Positions 36,969 to 47,200 of a DNA stretch of 64,000 bases are shown here, one piece after another. Source of the DNA: Breznakibacter sp047600785 (lineage in GTDB: Bacteria > Bacteroidota > Bacteroidia > Bacteroidales > Marinilabiliaceae); the NCBI GenBank assembly GCA_047600785.1, contig JASGKH010000001.1, forward strand, positions 1,178,001 through 1,242,000, given 5' to 3'. Numbering within the stretch: the stretch's first letter is position 1; each line of letters starts with the position of its first letter. A program made the translations under genes and the position numbers. The notes below the pieces were generated by a model that saw only the letters and a program-made list of their open reading frames with translations, made no database searches and had not been told where the DNA came from.

Positions 36969-39538
36969 TAGAACGCTTAGCCAATGATGTTTTGCAAGAT
37001 GAATACTTTATTAAACTAAATAATAAAGCGGCTAAACTATTGGCTAATAATTTGTTTTCGGAAAATGGCAGAAGCATAAAGCTGACCGAAAAGGAATTGA
37101 ATGACACGCTTCGATTTGCCGACATACTTTCCAACTCCAAAAGTCCGAAAGCAAGAAATAAAGCATATCAACTCATTACACTACTCAATGAAGATTATAA
37201 AAACAATCCATACTATCAAACATTCTCACATTCCGTTTTAGCAAAATTGGGGAACTTCCCCGGAATTGATTTTTTAAAAAATGAAAACAACAGTTCAGAA
37301 TTACCTTTTGACAGAGAACTTGAAAAGAAAGTAAAGGAATTTATTCAGGCAGTTCCCGATACTGAAGACTTGATTTTTACCGATTCTCAATTTGAACTTT
37401 ACAAAAAAATAAGCGGTTCTAAGCATTTCAGTTTTTCAGGCCCAACATCTATGGGCAAATCGTTTATCATTAAATCATTCATCAGAAAGGTTGTTGGAAA
37501 TAAGCCGCCTGAGAATATTGTTATCATGGTTCCTACAAGGGCATTGATTAACCAGTTTTCCATTGACCTGAACAAAGAACTCAAAGATGTTTTGGAGCAT
37601 TACAATTACACGGTAATAACCAATTCCAATGTTTCAGAATTGCCATCAACCGAAAACCATTACATTTTTGTGCTGACACCCGAAAGGTTTTTAAGCTATT
37701 TATCACAGAAGAATAACCCTTCTATTGCTTACTTATTTATAGATGAAGCACATAAATTGGCAGCGGAAAAGGATAGCCGAGCTGTAACGGCGTATTCTGC
37801 TATTTCTAAAGCATTGCGAAAAAACCCAAACCTGAATTTATACTTTTCGTCGCCAAACGTATCAAATCCAGAGGTCTTTCTGAAACTATTCAGAAAAGAC
37901 GAAAAGATGTTTTTTAGAACGATAGAAACACCTGTTTCTCAAAATCTGTTCTTCGTTGATTTGATAGAAAAGCGAGTAACTCACTATTTGGACAATGGGA
38001 ATTATGAATTTGAACCCAAAATCGTAACAAAATCAGAATCCATTTATGATGTGCTTTCTGCTATTGGTAATGAAGAAAGCAACATAGTGTATTGCAGTTC
38101 AAGATTTGACGCGGTTGATAAAGCAGCTAAACTATTTGAGCAGAATCTGAATAAACAGGTTGAAGTATCAAAAAATGTAAAGAGGGTAATTCGGCAAATC
38201 AAAGCCTATATTCATAAAGACTACTATTTAGGTGAGTTTTTGAACAGAGGAATTGGCTATCACTTTGGAAATTTGCCTCAAATCATTAGAAACAAGGTTG
38301 AAGGGCTTTTTAAAGAAAGAGAAATCAACTATGTTTTCTGCACATCAACGCTTTTGGAAGGTGTGAACTTACCAGCCAAAAATGTTTTCATTCTAAATAA
38401 TAAAAACGGTAGAAATGCTTTTCAGCCAATTGACTTTTGGAATCTTGCAGGTAGAGCAGGACGATTAAAACATGAATTGTCTGGTAATATCATTTGCCTT
38501 AAAGAAACCGATAAAGACTGGAAGAAACATGAAACGCTATTGGAAGGAGAAGCAGAAATAAAACTCAATCCAACAGTTGAAAGCTACATTGACAAAAAGT
38601 TAAAGAAAATTGAACAAGTTCTAAATGAAAATCCTGACATAAAAGGCGAAACGGAAACTATGAAAGAGATATTGGAATATATTGCCAATATCATAAGCAT
38701 TGACACACTTGAAATTGAGCGAGCCAATTATAACAGTGAGATTATTAAAAAGCTAATTGCCGATAACAAAGAGGAAATAATTGAATTAGCAAAAAAGAAA
38801 AACGGTAAAGTCGAAGTTCCTTCGAGTGTTCTGAACACAAATAATTCTATCAAACTTAAAATTCAGAATGAGGTTTTTATTGCTTTAAAAAAACAAGCAA
38901 AAAACTCAGCAGCAATCAAGTTATCCAATAGGGTTACTTATGAAGTCTGCAAAGAATGGCTTCATAAATTCTATACTATGTTTCATTGGGTAACAGAGGA
39001 AAAGCGTTTAAAATCCGAAAATCAACTTGACTATTTCGCAGTCCTGATGAATCAATGGATAAATGGAATTCCTTTGAGCCAAATAATCAATGAATCCATC
39101 GCGTACTATATCCGTACGGGCAGCACTTTAATGGTCGGTTACAAAAATGGGGAACCAACTTTTGAAGTTTTTAATAATAGCAAGCATCATATTAATATCC
39201 TCATTGGAAATATCATTGATGACATAGAAAGTGTTTTACGATTTCTCTTTGAAAAGTACTTCAATAATTACTACGCCATGCTTGTGGAAATTTTGGGTGA
39301 AGAAAATACAGGTGTAAATTGGGCGACATTTTTAGAGTATGGAACACAGAATTCCATCGTAATCGCTTTACAAAATTATGGACTATCAAGACATTCGGCA
39401 GACTATTTATTTAAGAATTTTAAAGATTGTTTGAAAATTGAAGGAGATAAACTAATTGAAATAATTATACCAAAACTCAAGGGTAGATTGAATAAAGAAG
39501 AAATAGAATATGATGAAATCAGTTCAATATTGTTCTAA
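36965..39538 (+). CDS. hamB: Hachiman defence helicase HamB
   Basis: 857-residue SF2 helicase. Walker A-like SGPTSMGKSF (residues 158-167), Walker B LFIDEAHKLA, and motif VI region FWNLAGRAGRLKHELSG, a Ski2-like signature, followed by a long helical C-terminal part. It partners HamA, encoded with a four-base overlap upstream. In known Hachiman systems the helicase scans DNA and controls the nuclease. It is the last gene of cassette 1; hairpin A2 begins 25 bases after the stop. Confidence 0.88.
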   Translation: MIERLANDVLQDEYFIKLNNKAAKLLANNLFSENGRSIKLTEKELNDTLRFADILSNSKSPKARNKAYQLITLLNEDYKNNPYYQTFSHSVLAKLGNFPGIDFLKNENNSSELPFDRELEKKVKEFIQAVPDTEDLIFTDSQFELYKKISGSKHFSFSGPTSMGKSFIIKSFIRKVVGNKPPENIVIMVPTRALINQFSIDLNKELKDVLEHYNYTVITNSNVSELPSTENHYIFVLTPERFLSYLSQKNNPSIAYLFIDEAHKLAAEKDSRAVTAYSAISKALRKNPNLNLYFSSPNVSNPEVFLKLFRKDEKMFFRTIETPVSQNLFFVDLIEKRVTHYLDNGNYEFEPKIVTKSESIYDVLSAIGNEESNIVYCSSRFDAVDKAAKLFEQNLNKQVEVSKNVKRVIRQIKAYIHKDYYLGEFLNRGIGYHFGNLPQIIRNKVEGLFKEREINYVFCTSTLLEGVNLPAKNVFILNNKNGRNAFQPIDFWNLAGRAGRLKHELSGNIICLKETDKDWKKHETLLEGEAEIKLNPTVESYIDKKLKKIEQVLNENPDIKGETETMKEILEYIANIISIDTLEIERANYNSEIIKKLIADNKEEIIELAKKKNGKVEVPSSVLNTNNSIKLKIQNEVFIALKKQAKNSAAIKLSNRVTYEVCKEWLHKFYTMFHWVTEEKRLKSENQLDYFAVLMNQWINGIPLSQIINESIAYYIRTGSTLMVGYKNGEPTFEVFNNSKHHINILIGNIIDDIESVLRFLFEKYFNNYYAMLVEILGEENTGVNWATFLEYGTQNSIVIALQNYGLSRHSADYLFKNFKDCLKIEGDKLIEIIIPKLKGRLNKEEIEYDEISSILF

Positions 39539-39562
39539 TAAAAAAAGCCAACCCACAGTCGT

Positions 39563-39621
39563 AAGCACATTTGCAAGCCCACACGAGCCAACGCTAAAAC
39601 CAAAGGCTTGCAAAAGAGCTT
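39563..39621 (+). repeat. Family A hairpin A2 (3' of hamB)
   Basis: AAGC, ACA, TTTGCAAGCC (39570-39579), conserved loop with GAGCCAACGCTAAAACCAAA, GGCTTGCAAA (39605-39614), AGA, GCTT. Same orientation and layout as A1, with different stem sequence. Confidence 0.82.
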
Positions 39622-39640
39622 CCGCCTCTCCAGCCCGAGT

Positions 39641-39662
39641 AACCGCCTTTCAGGACGGTTTT
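39641..39662 (+). terminator. Terminator-like hairpin in trailer 1
   Basis: AACCGCCT, TTC, AGG-A-CGGTT followed by TTTT in total. An 8-bp stem with one bulge, about 100 bases after hamB. Confidence 0.45.
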
Positions 39663-39786
39663 AGGATTGCCCACGCTCAAAAAAACAAAATAAATTTGTG
39701 CTTCGTGGACAGGTTGGTGCAGATTGAAAATGATAGGAAAACAAAAGCTAAATAATTGATAAACAAACAGAAATGAATGAACACCA

Positions 39787-39919
39787 GTTGCCAACAAGCG
39801 GTATAGTTAATTGCCGGTGCAGTGCGTATTCGAGCGGCACAGCTCGTATCAAAAGTAGTTGTAACTTGACAGGGAAGTGCTTCGAAATCGGCAACTAACC
39901 ATACCGCCAAACGTTAGGC
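39787..39919 (+). repeat. attC-like recombination site B1
   Basis: Left box GTTGCCAAC (39787-39795), arms GCGGTATAGTTAATTGCCG (39798-39816) and CGGCAACTAACCATACCGC (39889-39907), which pair at 17 of 19 positions, and right box GTTAGGC (39913-39919), which fits GTTRRRY. Central part contains CTTGACAGG. Size about 133 bases, in the range of known attC sites. Confidence 0.75.
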
Positions 39920-40002
39920 ACAAGCGAAAAAAACAGTACACAACTGATAATTTTGCTACAAAAGGACATAAATAAAGATGAATTAATGAACAGCCGACGC
40001 TC

Positions 40003-40066
40003 AAAACAACACATTTGCAAACCGCTCAAACCGACACGAAACCAAAGTTTGCAAAAGAGTTGTTTT
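40003..40066 (+). repeat. Family A hairpin A3 (5' of XRE gene)
   Basis: Outer stem AAAACAAC/GTTGTTTT (8 perfect pairs), ACA/AGA internal loops, inner stem TTTGCAAAC/GTTTGCAAA, loop CGCTCAAACCGACACGAAACCAAA. The loop is more diverged than in other copies. Confidence 0.78.
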
Positions 40067-40120
40067 CTTGCCGACGCACCCAGGCCCACCCGCCACCCTG
40101 AACTTTTTTGATAGATTTAC

Positions 40121-40151
40121 TTGATTTTGTAAAAATATCTTATTAAATTTG
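40121..40151 (+). promoter_or_regulatory. Promoter of the XRE/restriction cassette
   Basis: TTG at 40121-40123, 20-base spacer, TAAATTTG at 40144-40151 (TAnnTTTG). Predicted transcription start about 30 bases ahead of the XRE ATG at 40190. Confidence 0.5.
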
Positions 40152-40189
40152 CGAATTATAGGTCAAGTTGAAAATATGCAGATATAAAA

Positions 40190-40519
40190 ATGGCAAGTTT
40201 TGGACATTTTATAAAGGAAGAAAGAGAAAAACACGGTTGGACACAAACCGAGTTTGGTGCTAAAATTGGTATCAACGCTTTTGCTATAAGTAAAATAGAA
40301 AACGGCTCTCAAAAGTTCAGCAAGACAAAACTGAAAGAACTTGCGAAACTATTAGAAATGGAATTTCAGAAAGTAAATGACCTATTTTATGCAGACAAAT
40401 TTGCTGTTGAAGCATATAAGAATCATTGTTCTGACAATGTTTTTGTAGTTGCCGATGACAATGTAAAATATTTAAAAAGCACAAATGCCAAACAAGCCAA
40501 AATAAGTTTTGACCAATGA
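40190..40519 (+). CDS. XRE-family regulator, likely controller protein of the restriction gene
   Basis: 109 residues with an N-terminal Cro/CI helix-turn-helix (about residues 5-62, GWTQTEFGAKIGINAFAISK). The C-terminal tail is of unknown fold. Its stop overlaps the start of the 1043-residue nuclease-methylase gene (ATGA), as is common for controller (C) proteins that delay restriction until the host is methylated. No clear operator was found between the promoter and the ATG. Confidence 0.85.
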   Translation: MASFGHFIKEEREKHGWTQTEFGAKIGINAFAISKIENGSQKFSKTKLKELAKLLEMEFQKVNDLFYADKFAVEAYKNHCSDNVFVVADDNVKYLKSTNAKQAKISFDQ

Positions 40520-43500
40520 GCGAGGAATTATTACAAAGAGATTTGATTAACAACTGCCAAAAGCTTGGCAAGTGGGATTTCTATAATATTGGTGCAACTT
40601 CTGTAAAGGCATTAAAAGAACACGGCATTATTCGTAACGTCAACTACGGAGCTGAAGAAAAAAAGAAAGTTGATGGCTTAATTGTTCAGAAGAAAAATGT
40701 AATTGCTGTTATCGAATATAAAAAACCGTCTGAATTTAAAACAAAAGCACAAAAAAATAAGGCAATAAAACAAGAATTAGAAGTTGCCCGAAAACTTGAT
40801 GCTCATATAATTATTGCAACAGATACTAAAGAAACTGTTTGGGTAAATGTCTTGACAGGCAATAATATTAAGGACGAAATCGGAAAAGAAATAAAAACAA
40901 ACTTTGACTTAAAAGACGAGAAACTGCCCGAACTTATAGAAAAAATTATCTTTTCTATAAATGAACTAAACGATCAAATCAAGCCGAAACAATTGGTAAA
41001 TCCAACGGACTTGGCAAAACAGATTTGGCAAGACATTTGGTCGGTAAGTGGAGCAACACCCGAAAATTGTCTTTATACATTTGTTGAACTTTTCATTTTT
41101 AAATATCTAAGTGATTTAGGTGTATTGCAAGGAATGTACAACTTCAATACTCTTTATGATAGTTTTAGCGGAAACACAGAAGACGAAGTTTTAGAAACGT
41201 ATGCAAGTATTGTACGTCCTAAAATCAAAACGCTGTTCCCTGAAAATCCAGCAGACAAAACAACAATTATTAACGGAACTATTTTTGTCAGCAAAGACCA
41301 AAAAGCAGTAAAAGGATATAGTACCGTTTTTAAAAAAGTATTGACAAAGTTTAAAGACTACGGAAAACTTGAACATATTGATTACGATTTCAAAAGTCAA
41401 CTTTTTGAAAGTTTTCTAAAAGAAAGTATCAGCAAAAAAAATTGGGGACAATTTTTTACACCTCTAAAAGTAGTTAGAGCCGTTGTAGAAATGGCAAAGG
41501 ACGACATAAAAGTAGGTACAACAATTTGTGACCCAGCTTGTGGCGTTGGAAAATTCTTATTAGAACCTGTAATTACAAAACTTGACCAGTTCTACGAAAT
41601 CAAGAAAGGAAAATTAATTCCTAAAATTACTATACATGGTTACGACAAGGGGTTTGACAAAGACGAGCAAAAAACAATCATCTTGGCAAAAGCCAATATG
41701 TTGATTTACTTTTCTGACATTATCAAAGAAAACCCAGGAATAACAACTGAATTTGCTAAACTTTTTAATGACAGCTTTTTACTCAAAACAAACTCAATTT
41801 TAGGTACACTTTCTGAACCTGTTGAAAACGAGTACGACCTTATCGTAACAAATCCGCCTTATGTAACAAGCGGAAGTAGTAACTTAAAAGAAGAAATCAA
41901 AAAAGACGGAACACTTGTAAACTATTACAAAATCAATGCAATTGGTGTTGAAGGCTTGTTTATGGAGTGGATTATCAGAGCATTAAAACCGAACGGAAAG
42001 GCTTTTATAATTGTTCCCGATGGTATTTTCAATCGTCAAAATGATAAAAATTTAAGACAGTTTATAATAGACGAATGTTATATTGATGGTATTGTATCTT
42101 TACCATTAAACACATTTTTTACCACAAACAAAAAAACATACATTCTTTGCTTAACAAAAAAAGCAAATAAAAAAGACGTTCAGATTGACCCTGTATTTAC
42201 TTATTTAGTAAGTGAAATGGGAGAAACAAGAGACGTTTACAGATTTGACATAGACCAAGATGATTTAAGTGAAGCAGTTACTTTATATTCTTTTTTCAAA
42301 GGGAATAAGGCAAGTTATGCTAAAATCAATACAGATAAAAGATGTAAAGTATTTCCATTCTCTGACTTCGTAAACTCATTAGAAAATTCTTGGATAATAG
42401 ACAAATGGTGGAGTGAAGAAGAAAAAATTGAACTTAGAATAAGTGAGAAAAAAGACAAGTTAGGATTGCTTGACTTTTCTTCATTAGTAGAAGATATGTC
42501 AATTTCTCTAAAGACTTTTCAAGAAGGTATAAAGGAATTGTCTGAAAAAAAAAAGTCTGAACTAAATAAGAAATCCTATAAACTCAAAGACCTTTTTGAT
42601 ATTGAAAAAGGCAAATCTCTATACACCAAAAATTACGGTAACCTAAACAAAGGAGACAATCCTGTTTATTCTGCATCTAACAATGCACCTTTAACCTATA
42701 TCAACACAAATGATTATGATGGTCAATATCTGACTTGGGCAACAAATGGATTTGCAGGATATATGATGTTGATTGATGGTAAGTTCTCAATAAATGGCGA
42801 TAGAGGATTATTAAAGCCTAAAAATACAAACATTAATTTGCTTTATGTAAAAAATATCGTTGAACCTAAATTAAGAGAATTAGCAAAAGGGAGAAAAGGA
42901 GAAAACGGCTCTGATGAGTTTACCAAAGTTTATCCCAATATGATTGAAGAGGTGGAAATCGTTATGCCTGTTGACGATGATGGTAACTTTGATTTAGAAA
43001 CACAAAAAGATGTTGTAGATAAAATCTTATATGTCGATGACATAAAAAAAACAATTGAAGAATATAAATCTCAAATCAAAAACTTATTAATTGAAATAGA
43101 AACTGAAAATCTAAGTAAAGAATTTCTTTTAAGTGATATTTTTGACTTCCCTTCAATAAAAGGTCTAACGGCAAGTTTCATTCAAAAAAACCAAGGTAAT
43201 GTTCCTGTCTATGGTGGCCGTAAAGAAGAAACTCCAATTGGGTATATAAAGGATAACCTTTCTAACGTGAAATATTTTGACAATTGTCTTGCTTGGAATA
43301 GAGAGGGTTCAGTTGGTTATGTTTTTTGGCATAAGCACCGATTTACAACAAATGACCACCATCGCCCATTAAAAGTTAAACCACAATTTGAAAAATTGAT
43401 AAACTTGGACTATATGAGATATACTTTAGAAGAAGTATTATTAAGCCAAGGATTTGAATGGAGCAAAACAGCCAGTAAAGAAAAAGTTGAAAAATTCAAG

Positions 43501-43647
43501 GTAACAATCCCAGTTCTAAAAAGCGGAATAATGGATTTGAATACCCAAAAAGAAATTGCAGCAAAATATCTGAAAATTGACATTATAAAAAAAGGAATTT
43601 TAGATGAACTAGACAGGATTTCAAAAATAGACATAGACTTTGAATAG
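40516..43647 (+). CDS. Single-chain nuclease-methyltransferase-specificity protein (type IIG-like)
   Basis: 1043 residues combining all three activities of a type I system. N-terminal HSDR_N-like nuclease: Asp53 and Glu67-x-Lys69 in VDGLIVQ and VIEYKKP. Adenine methyltransferase: DPACGVGKF at 339-347 and NPPY at 446-449. From about residue 590 two type I-S-like target domains (YKLKDLFDIEKGKS and EFLLSDIFDFPSIKG), separated by a helical spacer. No helicase is present, so this should cut near its site as type IIG/IIB-like enzymes do. It is the second gene of cassette 2, translationally coupled to the XRE gene. Confidence 0.88.
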   Translation: MSEELLQRDLINNCQKLGKWDFYNIGATSVKALKEHGIIRNVNYGAEEKKKVDGLIVQKKNVIAVIEYKKPSEFKTKAQKNKAIKQELEVARKLDAHIIIATDTKETVWVNVLTGNNIKDEIGKEIKTNFDLKDEKLPELIEKIIFSINELNDQIKPKQLVNPTDLAKQIWQDIWSVSGATPENCLYTFVELFIFKYLSDLGVLQGMYNFNTLYDSFSGNTEDEVLETYASIVRPKIKTLFPENPADKTTIINGTIFVSKDQKAVKGYSTVFKKVLTKFKDYGKLEHIDYDFKSQLFESFLKESISKKNWGQFFTPLKVVRAVVEMAKDDIKVGTTICDPACGVGKFLLEPVITKLDQFYEIKKGKLIPKITIHGYDKGFDKDEQKTIILAKANMLIYFSDIIKENPGITTEFAKLFNDSFLLKTNSILGTLSEPVENEYDLIVTNPPYVTSGSSNLKEEIKKDGTLVNYYKINAIGVEGLFMEWIIRALKPNGKAFIIVPDGIFNRQNDKNLRQFIIDECYIDGIVSLPLNTFFTTNKKTYILCLTKKANKKDVQIDPVFTYLVSEMGETRDVYRFDIDQDDLSEAVTLYSFFKGNKASYAKINTDKRCKVFPFSDFVNSLENSWIIDKWWSEEEKIELRISEKKDKLGLLDFSSLVEDMSISLKTFQEGIKELSEKKKSELNKKSYKLKDLFDIEKGKSLYTKNYGNLNKGDNPVYSASNNAPLTYINTNDYDGQYLTWATNGFAGYMMLIDGKFSINGDRGLLKPKNTNINLLYVKNIVEPKLRELAKGRKGENGSDEFTKVYPNMIEEVEIVMPVDDDGNFDLETQKDVVDKILYVDDIKKTIEEYKSQIKNLLIEIETENLSKEFLLSDIFDFPSIKGLTASFIQKNQGNVPVYGGRKEETPIGYIKDNLSNVKYFDNCLAWNREGSVGYVFWHKHRFTTNDHHRPLKVKPQFEKLINLDYMRYTLEEVLLSQGFEWSKTASKEKVEKFKVTIPVLKSGIMDLNTQKEIAAKYLKIDIIKKGILDELDRISKIDIDFE

Positions 43648-43662
43648 TCAACGCTTCACAGC

Positions 43663-43721
43663 CACACACATTGTCAAGCCACACGAGCCAACGCTACAAC
43701 CAAAGCTTGTCAAAGAGTGTG
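43663..43721 (+). repeat. Family A hairpin A4 (3' of type IIG gene)
   Basis: Outer stem CACAC/GTGTG, ACA/AGA, inner stem TTGTCAAGC (43671-43679) and GCTTGTCAA (43705-43713), loop CACACGAGCCAACGCTACAA. It starts 15 bases after the stop codon. Confidence 0.8.
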
Positions 43722-43796
43722 TCTGTCCCAACGCACGGCAGACAAGACATTGCAGCAAAATTAATTGATAATGAGATAAAAAGACAAAAATCGCCA

Positions 43797-43930
43797 GTGC
43801 CTAACATATGGTATAGTGCATGCGGGTTTCAGAGGTTTGCAAACGTTTGTGGCTCGTAAAAAAAGTAGGTGTAAACTGATAAGTTATCGCTTCGTAATCA
43901 CACACGACACCATACCATCACCCGTTGGCA
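43797..43930 (+). repeat. attC-like recombination site B2
   Basis: Left box GTGCCTAAC (43797-43805), arms ATGGTATAGTG (43808-43818) and CACCATACCAT (43908-43918), right box GTTGGCA (43924-43930). The left box fits RYYYAAC; the right one departs from GTTRRRY. Confidence 0.7.
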
Positions 43931-44091
43931 ACAAGTGTAAAAAGACAGACCACCAGACAGATACGATAGTAATAAATATTAACTAAGAAAGGATTTAGCT
44001 TTTTGACAGGACAGTGCAAATTTGATGGAAATTTATTTTGTTTTTTCTTCCCACCCACAAAAAGAAGAAGGAAACCCCGCCCACATTGCAG
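43924..44091 (+). repeat. Cassette leader repeat, copy 2
   Basis: Nearly the same as 28643-28803: GTTGGCAACAAGTGTAA, GACAGATACGATA, GAAAGGATTTAGCTTTTTGA, GACAGTGCAAATTTGATGG, then AAATTTATTTTGTTTTTT (44029-44046) and CTTCCCACCCACAAAAAGAA. It precedes a different defence operon. Confidence 0.8.
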
Positions 44092-44151
44092 CACATTTGC
44101 AAACCCACACGAGCCAACGCTCGAACCAAAGGTTTGCAAAAGAGCTGCAAT
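44085..44151 (+). repeat. Family A hairpin A5 (5' of helicase gene)
   Basis: Outer stem ATTGCAGC/GCTGCAAT, ACA/AGA, inner stem TTTGCAAACC (44096-44105) and GGTTTGCAAA (44131-44140), loop CACACGAGCCAACGCTCGAA. The best-formed copy: 18 perfect pairs in two stems. Confidence 0.83.
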
Positions 44152-44184
44152 TTGCTTGCACACCCTACCTATTTATTACCTTTA
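44151..44184 (+). promoter_or_regulatory. Possible promoter of the helicase/PLD cassette
   Basis: TTTG (44151-44154) overlapping the end of hairpin A5, 22-base spacer, TACCTTTA (44177-44184), one mismatch to TAnnTTTG. Same position relative to the hairpin as for hsdR. Confidence 0.35.
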
Positions 44185-44238
44185 GTTCAAAGCAAGAGCT
44201 TATGCAAACCAATTAATGATTAAGGAAATTATTAAGAT

Positions 44239-47200
44239 ATGAACAAACTTAAACTCAGTTTAACCAAAAAGATTTTTGAAAGTCCTAAATACAAACCTGT
44301 ATTTGATTCTATCAATAAACTTTCTATTGAGATTGTGTTTGTAAATTTTGGTGTTGACCCGAATAGCTCAGGCAATATATACGGATTCTATTTTCAATTT
44401 CCTACAGATTCAAGAGTTATTGAAGTTAAGTGTGGTACATCTGAAAATAATAACAGTTTAAAAATTTTCTTTGTTAAAGAGACAGATACTGAATCCATCC
44501 CGACAATAGTTGAAAAATTTTTCAAGGAAACTCTTGAAATTGAAGTTGCACCACCATTCGACAAATCAAGACCAGATAGATATTTTTTTACTTTACTTGA
44601 TATCTTAGATGCGTTACCTATTACACAATCAATAACTAAAGCAGAGAAAGATAAAGAGGTAATGCTTTGGGAAAAATATATCAAAGCAGTAAAAGCTATT
44701 TTCAAAAATCAAGAAGAAGTTTTTAAAATTTCAAAGGTTGGAGAACTACATAAAGATTCAATTGAGTTTATAATCCAAAGAGAAAATTGGAGAACAATTA
44801 TGATTGAAGAACTTGAGGAAAAATTTCCTCAATACCCAATACTCAATGACGGAATAAACCTACTTGAATTTGCAATTGACAATACGATTAACAGCATTGT
44901 TGAGAACCACGATACAGAAGTTTTGAACATTGAAAGATTGCAAGAGGAACTAACGGAAATTATCAATGACAACTTTTTCAAGGTTGATTCTAAACCAATT
45001 TTCACAGCAAAGAGCCATTTGAAACTCAATTTCTTTAATTCTGGAGAAAGAAAAATTGTTGCAGAAGAAATTGAAAAGGAGCTTGAAGAAAAGTTTACAG
45101 TCAGTGCAAAGTTCAATGAGAATTGGATTGCGAAAATGAAGTTGGAAGATGTCCCATGTTTGAAATCAATTTTGGAAAAGGATTATCAAACGGTAGAACT
45201 TTCTCCTATTGAAGCAATAATTGAATTAAAAAATAACTCACCAAAAGTTACAGAGTACGAAAAATCAAAACAACTTTTAAAAGAAATCAAAGCTAAATTT
45301 ACTAATGCAAATTGCAGCTTGATTGAGAATAATTCTGTTTTAGAAATAAACATTATGAATAGGTTTGATGTCTTTCAATTTCAGGAAGATTACAGCCTTA
45401 CATTAAAATCAGTAAAGCAAATTTTTACTGTTATCAATTCAGGTAAGTTAGAAACAATTGAAGGAGCTATCTTAAATGGGAACAGTTATTCAATAGAGGG
45501 TAGGAACATGAAATCAATTCTGCCAGTCGTTGGCAAGATTAGAGAAAAGTATAACGACACAAGAAAAACTTCATTCAAAACTTCCTACTACTTCGAAATT
45601 CCTTTTCAGGTTGATACAAAATTTATTGACAAGGAAAGGCAAGTAAAACTTTATCAAAACAATATTGACTTTAATTCGGAACATACACAGTTAAAAATTT
45701 CTTTTTTAAGCAAAGAAGATTACAAACAAAAGATTGACCTGATAAAATCAATTTTGTCTGGACTAAATGTAACTTTGACAGAACCTGAAACTTTCAATAT
45801 TCAATTTAGACAATCGCTTGAAAACCCTGACCAGCTAAACGCATTAATTGATAAAGCTGTTAGAAAGCCGCTCTTAAATTATTTTGGTTCAACTGTAAAA
45901 GTAGTGTATGAAATTGAAAGGCAGATAATAAATATTGAATGGAGTGGTAATAACAAACCTTCTGACATCATTCATTCACTACAGAACATTTTAATAAACA
46001 ACGATTTCAAACACTTTTTTCAATCAGACTTTAAGCCAGAAATAGCCCAAGTTTTAAGCATTCAGATTTCAGAGGACACAAGTAAACTGAATAACTTTTA
46101 TTCCAAGCGAGAAAAGACATTTAGCGATAAAGGTAGCATTTACCTTTTAAATCTTGAACAAGTTTCAAGATTTGAAGAAACAAGAAAATTATTTTCTGAT
46201 GAGGACATTGGGGTAAACATTGGTTTAATAGAATCATGGAAAGGGAATCGGATAACAGTGAGTTTAAATACAAAGGCACTTGCAAAAATCAAGTCTTCCG
46301 AAAATCCTTTCAATATGTTAAGGGGCGACTTTGAACAAAACAATAATCCCGAGGATTGGGTCGGAATGTTTTTGAAACCAACCTTATCAGGTGACTTAAC
46401 ACAATACAGGCGACTTTCTTATGCTATAGAAAGAATTATTTTCCCAACTCAACATTGGAGAAGAAGCAGAAAAAACAAATTGCCTTTGTTCAATGAACGA
46501 TTGCCTAATTTTATTTTTGATTCTTCAACAGCAAGACCAATTACAATTCCAGATGAACCGCTTACTCCGTTGAATAAGTTAAATGATAAACAATTGGAAG
46601 CGGTTAGGAAAGCAATCAACACGAAAGATTTGTTTATTCTTCAAGGGCCCCCAGGAACTGGAAAGACAACAGTAATTTCGGAAATCATTTTCCAAATTCT
46701 AAAGCGTGAACCTAAAAGCAAAATCCTTTTAACATCTCAAACCCACTTGGCAGTAGACAATGCATTAGAAAGGTTAGCAAATCAAAGCATAGTAAAGCCA
46801 CTTCGTTTAGGAACTAACCCCGACAGTTTTGAAGAAGAAGGTCAAAAGTATTTTGAGGGCTATATAAGTATTTGGGCTGATGCAGAACCCGAAAGTGCCA
46901 CAGAAAAAAAGTATGAAAAGAATCCAGTGAAGGTTTGGATAAAAAATATCATCGAAAATGTTCCAGCAACAGATGAAAAATTTAAGCCTGTGCTCGACAA
47001 ATGGAAAAGTGGGTTGCTTAAACTTGACAAAATTGAAAAATCATTATTTGCAAAGAGATACACAAGCAGCTTCAATGTAGTAGGTGCAACTTGCAGTTTG
47101 ACAGGTAGTGATTTTGGATTTCTCAATAAATATGATTTTTTGAAAAACGGTTTTGACTATGTGATTTTTGACGAAGCTAGCAAAGCCACTCCACCCGAGT

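Larger units (their letters stand above)
39541..39925 (+). repeat. Cassette trailer repeat, copy 1
   Basis: About 380 bases beginning at AGCCAACCCACAGT, including hairpin A2, a small terminator-like hairpin, the 19-base AAAAAAACAAAATAAATTT (39679-39697) and the whole attC-like site B1. The same sequence with few differences ends the helicase/PLD cassette at 50000-50378. Open frames in it are a by-product of the repeat. Confidence 0.85.

Noticed and set aside
39510..39755. Open frame conserved between the two trailers (also 49980-50210)
   Set aside because: The two frames agree because the underlying DNA is a near-identical repeat containing hairpin A, a terminator-like hairpin and the attC-like lead-in. 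The frame starts inside the preceding gene and has no protein-like features.
44239..46560. Ser/Thr kinase domain expected for type I Mokosh in the helicase N-terminus
   Set aside because: No glycine-rich loop, HRD or DFG-like motif could be found in the first 790 residues.
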